From: Pyrenophora tritici-repentis
Lineage: Eukaryota; Ascomycota; Dothideomycetes; Pleosporales; Pleosporaceae
NCBI RefSeq assembly: GCF_003171515.1
Contig: NC_089394.1
Location: 1,860,001-1,924,000, forward strand
Direction: 5' to 3'
DNA length: 64,000 nt
Of this stretch, positions 57,508 to 64,000 are shown piece by piece. Both the position numbers and the translations under genes were made by a program. The notes beneath the pieces were generated by a model, which had not been told where the DNA came from, ran no database searches, and saw only the letters and a program-made list of their open reading frames with translations. How positions within the stretch are numbered: position 1 is the first letter of the stretch; each line of letters opens with the position of its first letter.

Positions 57508-58688
57508 CCTCTTGCGGTAATTGCTCCCACTCTTCTAGAATTGCTTGTTTAAACAATTCTACTGCCTTAGTCCTCTTACCTACGCGTAAAGAGGCACTAG
57601 GCCTTTTTGCTAGCTTATTCTTAAGTAAGCTCCAAACGTTTTCTATAGGACTTAGATCTGGGCTATAGGCAGGATGCTCGAAAAGAGGAACTTTATTCCT
57701 AGAGAACTAAGAGATAACTGCTGGCGTTTTATGGATCTTGGCGTTATCTTGCTGAAATTTCCAACCTAAATAGAATTAATTATTAAATTTAAGAATAAAA
57801 AGAAAAATATAAAAAGTATCAAGAAATTAAAAAGATATAGTCTTTTAAAGTAAGAAAGAAAGACTTCTTACTTACCTCTTTTAAATAGAGGTTTAATAAT
57901 AGGTACAAGTACTTCTCGTATATAACGTGTATTTGTAAATGTTCTAGAGTCCTGTAAAGATCTAGTTATGTGTAACTTAGATCTTCCACCTATCCAGATA
58001 GCTCCCCAAACACCTATCGAGATATTGCGGGCTATATCTCTGTTAGTAAGCTAGATAAAAATGTACTAAACTCCTAGAAAAATACTAGATTTTTCAAAGA
58101 ATATTTTAGCTAATTTAGATTTTGTTTAAACTCACTTGAGTTGGTTGTTTGGACCTGTTCCTTTCCAAGTCGCTTATTTCTTCTCTTTCTAACGTATTCT
58201 TGCCTAGCACCATACCCACGCTGTATAGAAGACTCGTCAGAAAATATAACTTTGCTAAAGTTTATATTTTTAAGAATTTTAAGTGTCTTCTTAGCGTAAT
58301 TCTTGCGGTTAGTAGCTTTTTCTGCGTTTAAAAGCTGCTTCTTTCTAGCTAGAGATTTTGAGTATTTCTCTGCTTTCAATAAGCGTTGTAGGCTTCTAGT
58401 AGAGAAATCTAGATTATTCTCTACTAGAATACGCCTATTTGTCTTCTTAGGACTTCTTTCTAGGTCTCTATTAACTACTCGAGTAGTTCGTTTAGAGACC
58501 TTAGTAGGGCGGCCTAGTTTAGGCGTAGAAAGAGGTAGAATAGGACTTTTCTTCCTCTTAATACGTTGTAAAGTATTATAAATAGACTTATAAGGCTTTT
58601 CTAGTATAGTACTAATAGTACTAGTAGATTTTTTTTGCAAAGATAGAGTATAAACTTCTTTTTCGAATTTAGAAAGCTCTCGAGACAT
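57508..58688 (-). pseudogene. Tc1/mariner transposase, 3'-truncated, one nonsense codon
   Basis: Minus-strand exons 58688-58136, 58031-57876 and 57765-<57508. Introns of 104 and 110 bp occupy the same positions as in Tc1-1. Exon 1 has the same 553-nt length and is open. TAG at 57707-57709 replaces the TGG of AVVSWFS in Tc1-1, a RIP-type change. The frame runs to LEEWEQLPQE and is then lost at the Tc1-1 border. Confidence 0.85.
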
Positions 58689-59143
58689 AGAGAGATAATA
58701 GAGATGAGAAAATTTGGAAGTAGAAAGAGAAAGATATATAGAATAACACTAGTAGATTATTACGTAATTCTAGCGTACTTTTTTAGCGTACTTTTCTTTA
58801 TTCTTCGTTTTTAAAATTAACTAGATAAGAAAGTTTAGAAAGAGATTTGCTTATGTAATGCTTATATAAGCTAGTATCTTAGGAACTTTTATTAGAAATT
58901 TTCATACGCTCAGTAAAAAGTTATACCTAACTCTCTTCTAGCTCTTTTTGAACTCTACTTTTACTGCCTTAGATTAGCTTTATTTTGCCTACTAAGTATA
59001 TCTTATAGTAACCTTACCTAACGAGAAGGTTCTTAACTTTCTAAAAAATCAAGATGTATTAGTCTAGGTAGTCTAGTTCTTTAGATATAGAGCTTAGAAA
59101 AAGTTAACTTTTAAAAAGTCTCTTTCTTTTTGTCACCCGACTG
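57508..59143 (-). mobile_element. Second Tc1/mariner copy (Tc1-2), inverted, missing one end
   Basis: The right terminus CAGTCGGGTGACAAAAAG (minus strand) ends at 59143, followed by TA. The left end is absent: sequence abuts the TA of Tc1-1 inside the transposase C terminus. Clearly diverged from Tc1-1. Confidence 0.85.
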
Positions 59144-59145
59144 TA

Positions 59146-61661
59146 GTTACTATAGTTTAGCGTTCGATTGTAGAGGTGTACAGCAGCCTAAGTGATCTCT
59201 AGCTAGAGTTCCTATAGTAGATTAGCGTTAAGTCTTATTGTGCGTGCCTTCTCCTTATTCACACCACCCAAGCGTTTAGCTCCACCGTTTTAAGCTTAAG
59301 TATCTAGTGCTAAAGGCTCGACAGCAATGCCTTAGCCTCTTATCTATCGCTCGACGTCTAGTTTAACTATAGTGATCTCGTTGTTAGTTTCAATTACTTT
59401 TAGGGTGATGTTGTATTAGTTTTAGAGGAAAGTGAGGAAATTAGATAGTACTTAGATAATCGATTTCGCCGTTTAGTTATCTGTGAGATAGAAATCCCAC
59501 TAAAATCGCGAGTACCTATTAGTAATTAGTAATTAGCTTTTCTCTTTGTTGTAGGATTAATTCTTATAGGAGTGGAAATTAATGGCGAGCCTCTCTGCGG
59601 GTCCCTGATTATTGATCCGTGGAGCGCGGCTGATCTGTCGTCGGATTTTCGCTCGGCCACACGCATCGCACTGCACTGTCGTTACCCCTTTAACTCGCAC
59701 CCCCTTAGCTTGCTAGACTAGGTGCTCGATCGCTGCTAGCCTTAGGTATCCTAGTCTTTTGTGCTAGAGGAGAGCAGGCGCCTGTTAGGGTCGCCGGCGC
59801 GTTCGGGACGTTTGTGAGTAGGCGTGTAAGGCTACTCTGTCCTCTAATCTATTTAGCTAATACTCTAGTACCTATTAACTATATAGCTCTGCTAGCTCGC
59901 AGACGGTTAATCTATTTAATCGCCTAACCGCTGTAGGATCTAATTAGGTATCCCACTAGAGTCCTTGCTTTCTTAGTACTCTAAATAAGACGATATTGCA
60001 GAGGATGTCTAGGCAGATTGCTACGTCGTGGAGCACGAGTTTCTCCACTCTCTGGTTATGTTTAAGCTGTAGGACAATTAATCTATATCCCTTAATCTAA
60101 ATCTAGCTATTGCCTACCTATATAAAATCTCTATAGATTAGTGGCCAATAGTTGTAGATCCGATCGGGGTTGTTCGTGATATAGCACGTCGATCCTAAGT
60201 TAAAGATAAAGGAGTTGCTTAGTAGGTAATCGTGCCGATTTAATAGGGAGGATACAGCGGCGAACATAGCGTCGATCTTTAATATCTGTTGTCTATTTAG
60301 TTAATTATTAATAAGATTAGGTGTAGGAGTTTAGGATTGCTTAAGTCTTAGAGTATAAGTTCTTAGGCGACCTTAGGCTCTTAGGAGACTCTAGAACTTA
60401 GCGTTATGTTCTTGTCTAAGCTCTACGAATTAGGCTGTTCTTAGATTAGGTTCCCACCACTCTAGAGCTTTCTTAGTATACACGTAGAAGTAATCACGGA
60501 GGGCATGCCTTATGTCACATGCTAGACATTTAGGGCCTCTAGCGTCTACGATCACAGTTTTACTAGGCACAGCGTCCGCTTTAGCGGAGTTACCGTAGGC
60601 GTACGATCTTACGCTTTTACCTCTTCCTCTTAGAGGGATTAAAGAGCTTAGAGGTTCGCGATCGCCTTCCTCTATAGCTGTACGTTAATATTAGGGTCTG
60701 CCCCGTTTTCTAACTTAAGAGTTTCCCGTTTCTACATAGTGGGTGTCCCTATCTACGCGCTGGTCAGCGTTACTGTTCGCAGCAAGAAATACAGATAGAT
60801 TATCTACTGCAAAAGCTGCCTTTTGGCTTCTGTTTCGCGTAATCGGATAATTCAGCATTATATACTCTCGGAACCGTCTTATTACGTTCTTCTAGGTTAC
60901 CCTAGGTTAATCTATCCTATTAGATTAGAAGGCTGCTGCCTATATTAAGGCTATTTTATTTACTGCCGACATAAAGTCTACAGCTACTAATCTAAACTAA
61001 GTAGTATTAGGCACTTTAAGTGTCTCCGCTTTAGTTACAGCTTAATTGTACTCGGCGAGCTAGGTATCCTAGTTATTCGCGGATCGAGGTGGTTTAAGAG
61101 CACTGTAGTATCGCTGTCGCGCTTGCTCTCGTTTAGTTTCGATAGTGATGCCTATATAGGCTCGAAGGTTCTTAATCTAGTCTCTAATCGATCTATCTGG
61201 CGGACAGCAGGTGCGCTGTAGGTGAACCGCGACGGTAGATTAGACGAGGATTATAATGTGCTAGAGATTAGTTATCTTAGTCTTGTATCTAGCGTACTTT
61301 GTTTTATATTGCTCTATTTTAAGTTTGTAGATCTTAAGATCGTCCTTGTAGGCTCGTTGTCCCGCTAAGGATAGATCTAATAGTCTAGTTAGATTAGCTC
61401 CTGCAGGGAGTCCAGTCGATGGCGCGTAGTCGGCGCACTCCGGGAGCTCCGGAGGGAACGGCTCCATCAGTGGCAGCTTTGTCCTATCAGGATTAACCTG
61501 TTCCTATATATTGTAGGTGACACAGCGCGCTTGGAGTTGGCTGTACTAAGCGCGATAGTCGTGCTCGTCGCGTAGGAGCACTGTCGCGTTCTGTTGGTTG
61601 GCTTGAGCGGTTATAGCGATTTGGTTGTTGGATTATTAGTAAGGCGGATGAGACTCTTAAT
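59146..61661 (-). mobile_element. Copia remnant (Copia-4), reverse strand, RIP-degraded
   Basis: Read on the minus strand: primer-site sequence ATTAAGAGTCTC next to the LTR at 61662 (as in Copia-1), gag (LLRDEHDYRA-YSQLQARCV, about 61560) with an open piece at 61261-61467 and a protease-like segment. GAG-pre-integrase follows (QHKRLGYLRLAAIEHLV, about 59750), then integrase up to the Tc1-2 border at 59145. RT and RNase H are missing. Many stops. Confidence 0.82.
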
Positions 61662-61883
61662 TGTCAGATTATGATGGGTTATTAAAGACGGGGATAATAG
61701 TATAACAATATGATGGGGATTGATTGTATTGTTCTGGTCTGATGTCGTGTTGTTCTGTTGTCCAACGCTGTTCGATCAGTTAGGTCGCGGTGGATTGTGC
61801 GCGCTGACTAATTTAACTGATCCACAGAATCCACAGCTCCGAACACCCGAATTTTGTCCACCACCCAAAATATGCCCATATTC
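61662..61883 (-). repeat. Copia-4 LTR (5' LTR in minus orientation)
   Basis: On the minus strand it ends CATAATCTGACA at the primer-binding boundary. The outer end is obscured by the adjacent L2 repeat. A fragment of the same LTR recurs at 63778-63829. Confidence 0.65.
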
Positions 61884-62081
61884 TGATAAGTTGTTAGAAT
61901 AGCATCAATTAGATTCGCTCAAAAGTGAGCTTATTAATTGATCTAAGGATTAGAAAGATTAGAGGGCTAGTCCGGTATTTGTACATGATAGATCAGTCCC
62001 TTGGCACGGATCCGGAGTCTCAAAGACCCGATCCGATCACGTGATCATCCGACGTCTAACATCAAGTCCATTTCCGCGACA
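61884..62081 (-). mobile_element. L2 repeat, variant end, about 198 bp
   Basis: Ends in TTTCCGCGACA at 62081, the reverse complement of the L2 start. The other end carries the variant seen at 63640-63659 (extra GTT). No clean TSD, so the left boundary is approximate. Confidence 0.7.
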
Positions 62082-62303
62082 AAGATATATAGCGATTGTT
62101 ACAAGTAACAAGAAGGATTCTCTCCTTAATAGTGGGCGCAGGGTTGAAGGTCAACAAGCCTACGTTAGAAGGTAACGATCGGCGTAGGGCGCGCAGATTC
62201 CGTAACTAACATCCCGCTAAGACTAACTATCTAAGGGATAGCAGGGCGCCTAGGGATAGTAGCTATTACGAATATTATTAATATCCTAAGGATGTAAGGG
62301 ATA

Positions 62304-62737
62304 ACGTGGTTCACAAGTGAGCGCCCCACCCAAGTGAGCGCCCCAGCCGATTTTACACCAAAAAACCAGTAATCTAAGGCTTAATATCTCTATAACTACA
62401 GGGTAGAACCTTCTGAAAATTTTACTATTAAGCTACACCTCTATATTCTTTCTGTTTCTAAGATAAATAAACTCTCACTTAAGTTATAAAGAAGTTATTA
62501 AAAGAAAACTAAATTACAGGGATTATTTTGCTCCACTTTTCTATATCTCGTGAATTAGATAAGCTAGAGCTTCGAAATTATAGGCATAGAAAGCTTATAT
62601 ATAGAAAAATATTGTATTAAAGTTTCAATTTTTTTTATTAAGCCGTTACAGAGTTATTAAGCTATAGATTAATGATTTTTTGGTGTAAAATTAGCTGGGG
62701 CGCTCACTTGGGTGGGGCGCTCACTTATGAACCACGT
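62304..62737. mobile_element. MITE with pogo-C2 termini, 434 bp
   Basis: Ends ACGTGGTTCACAAGTG with TA at 62302-62303 and 62738-62739, identical in plan to 52444-54291 including the 17-bp doublet. The interior is AT-rich and unrelated to the transposase. Just inside the doublets an additional inverted pair (ATTTTACACCAAAAAA / TTTTTTGGTGTAAAAT) continues the symmetry. Would need a pogo-C2 transposase in trans. Confidence 0.88.
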
Positions 62738-63076
62738 TAGTTAGGATAGCACTTAACAAAGTAATAAGTATATAGTTATAAAGGATTCCCTTAATACGCT
62801 CGTTATAGTTAACTTTAAATAGTTTATCTCTTACCTAGATTAAGACTAGTTATTCTATCGTTTATATAGAATTAGGTTGTTCTTCTAAATACCTACTATC
62901 CCACCTAGTCGCTAGACAATGTAAAGGGCTAGAGCCCTTCTCTCTCTTGTTCCTCGTTGACAACCTTGGTTATCTCTTCCCCGGCCCGATTGCGGATCAG
63001 ACGACCGCAATATCGTTTCTCCGCCCACAATCCCTTAGGTGTATATAGATAGCTACGTAGCCTAGAGCTTAGCTCT

Positions 63077-63243
63077 TGTTACGGATCCATAGACTCGCTC
63101 GGCCCATGGCCCCCATATCGATAAGATCCTTATCTTATCGGACTAGCGCCTTGGCGCCCACAGCATAAGTTCGGGCTCACAACGTAGATAGCTCGATAGC
63201 TTGTATCTTGTCAAATCCAATCTTTCTTGATCGATCCCCCACA
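63077..63243 (+). mobile_element. Solo Gypsy-2 LTR, 167 bp, TSD GCTCT
   Basis: Same sequence as the intact element's LTR apart from CCCCCACA for CCCTCACA at the end. Flanked by GCTCT at 63072-63076 and 63244-63248. Confidence 0.92.
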
Positions 63244-63459
63244 GCTCTCTGTCAATACAACTGCAGTATACCTGTGCGATTGCTCCTTGAGCGTAGCCCC
63301 TTACAGACAACCCACGCGGAACCAACAACATAAGACTCACCTGCCTTAGTGCGGACCAGGAAAGAGCAGTATAACCCCTCCGTGTAACAGCGATCTCTTT
63401 ATAGTAGACGTTAGACTTAATAAAACTAACTTTATTACTAGACTTATTAACTTAGAATG

Positions 63460-63659
63460 TGTCGTGGAAATGGACTTGATGTTGGACGTCGGATGATCAC
63501 GTGATCGGATCGGGTCTTTGAGACTCCGGATCCGTGCCAAGGGACTGATCTATCATGTACAAATACCGGACTAGCCCTCTGATCTTTTAGATCCTTAGAG
63601 CAATCAATAATCCCACTCTTGAACGAATCTGATCGGTGCTATCCCAACAACCACATCAT
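63460..63659 (+). mobile_element. L2 repeat, variant end, about 200 bp
   Basis: Starts TGTCGTGGAAATGG. The end reads CAACAACCACATCATG instead of CAACTATCATA. No clear TSD. Confidence 0.78.
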
Positions 63660-63660
63660 G

Positions 63661-63777
63661 TTATATTATACTATATAGGGCTAAAGTAGGCTGTTATGCG
63701 CCAGAATAGGGTGGAGTTTAGTGGAGGCTTGGCAAAAAGTGGCGGCTCACCCGTAGTGGCGACTCGCCCGTGAGGTT
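63661..63777. mobile_element. Fragment of a pogo-type terminus, subfamily E
   Basis: Read on the minus strand the end is ACCTCACGGGCGAGTCG, with the 17-bp-period doublet ACGGGCGAGTCGCCACT / ACGGGTGAGCCGCCACT at about 63738-63771. No second terminus was found, so this is a truncated piece. Confidence 0.55.
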
Positions 63778-63829
63778 GTCAGATTGTGATGGGTTATCAA
63801 AGACGGGGATAATAGTATAATATTATGAT
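63778..63829 (-). repeat. Fragment of Copia-4-type LTR
   Basis: Nearly identical to 61662-61712 (TGTCAGATTGTGATGGG...). Cut on the right by the Gypsy-1-type LTR at 63830. Confidence 0.75.
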
Positions 63830-64000
63830 TGTCATGGTTTGGAACCTTGGTGTTCTGAGCACGGACCACGCCGGCGCCTCGGGTGCCGAGGCCCCGCTGC
63901 CCCACACATGTATTTAATTCTACCGAAGTTTCTTAGAAACTCGGTACTGCAAAAACTTTGTAATTCAACACAGTTTTAAATATCTGATCCTGTGAGACCC
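63830..64000 (+). mobile_element. Gypsy-1-type LTR, running off the window
   Basis: Starts TGTCATGGTTTGGAACC and matches the 30596-30771 LTR through AGACCC. About 5 bp are missing at the window end, so whether a full element follows is unknown. Confidence 0.9.

Larger units (their letters stand above)
62097..63389. mobile_element. Solo LTR (about 685 bp of own sequence) with two nested insertions, TSD GCGAT
   Basis: Begins TGTTACAAGTAACAAG and ends CCGTGTAACA, flanked by GCGAT at 62092-62096 and 63390-63394. It holds a 434-bp MITE and a solo Gypsy-2 LTR. The part around 62930-63050 is GC-richer and unmutated. No coding. Confidence 0.78.

Noticed and set aside
9398..64000. A giant Starship-type element, CRISPR array or toxin-antitoxin system
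   Set aside because: No tyrosine recombinase captain, regular spacer array or small paired genes were seen. All large structure is explained by nested LTR, pogo and Tc1 elements.

Overview
The window looks like filamentous ascomycete DNA, probably Dothideomycete-like. Genes carry 50-104 bp GT-AG introns, and most of the rest is nested transposons carrying the CpA-to-TpA mutation signature of repeat-induced point mutation (RIP). The species cannot be named from sequence alone. No rRNA, CRISPR array, telomere repeat or bacterial operon was seen.

Positions 1-9397 are normal-composition genic DNA with five neighbouring metabolic genes: a Baeyer-Villiger-type flavin monooxygenase (truncated by the window edge), a short-chain dehydrogenase, a class-3 fatty aldehyde dehydrogenase, a family III (CaiB/BaiF) CoA-transferase and an AtuA/DUF1446-type protein. 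Two divergent gene pairs suggest a co-regulated catabolic cluster: ketone to ester, alcohol to aldehyde to acid, acid to acyl-CoA, then an Atu-like step. Four of the five reading frames are broken by one or two point lesions (nonsense or 1-base frameshift). Only the dehydrogenase reads through cleanly.

From about 9400 to the end the window is a TA-rich nest of mobile elements that can be taken apart layer by layer from target site duplications (TSDs). 9400-16333 holds an unknown degraded reading frame and a reverse-strand Gypsy remnant interrupted by solo LTRs and a degraded pogo/Fot-type transposon. 16472-18325 is an intact pogo-type transposon with a 550-aa transposase. 18668-23978 is a complete but RIP-killed Copia element. 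23984-48043 is an old Copia body interrupted several times, including a four-deep nest: Copia, then pogo-C (30410-46546), then Gypsy-1 (30596-44885), then Gypsy-2 (33281-40388). Gypsy-2 is intact, with LTRs identical by eye and open gag and pol frames. 48044-50695 is a RIP-degraded Gypsy-2 copy. 50696-61883 holds two opposed Copia remnants, another pogo element and two inverted Tc1/mariner elements with two-intron transposase genes. 61884-64000 has solo LTRs, a MITE using pogo termini, and the start of another Gypsy-1-type LTR.

The main recurring pattern is that six pogo subfamilies with different terminal sequences all carry a tandem doublet of exactly 17-bp period in their termini. A second pattern is that the LTR pairs show mirror-image RIP gradients, while short solo LTRs (165-206 bp) are nearly free of RIP, consistent with a length threshold for RIP.
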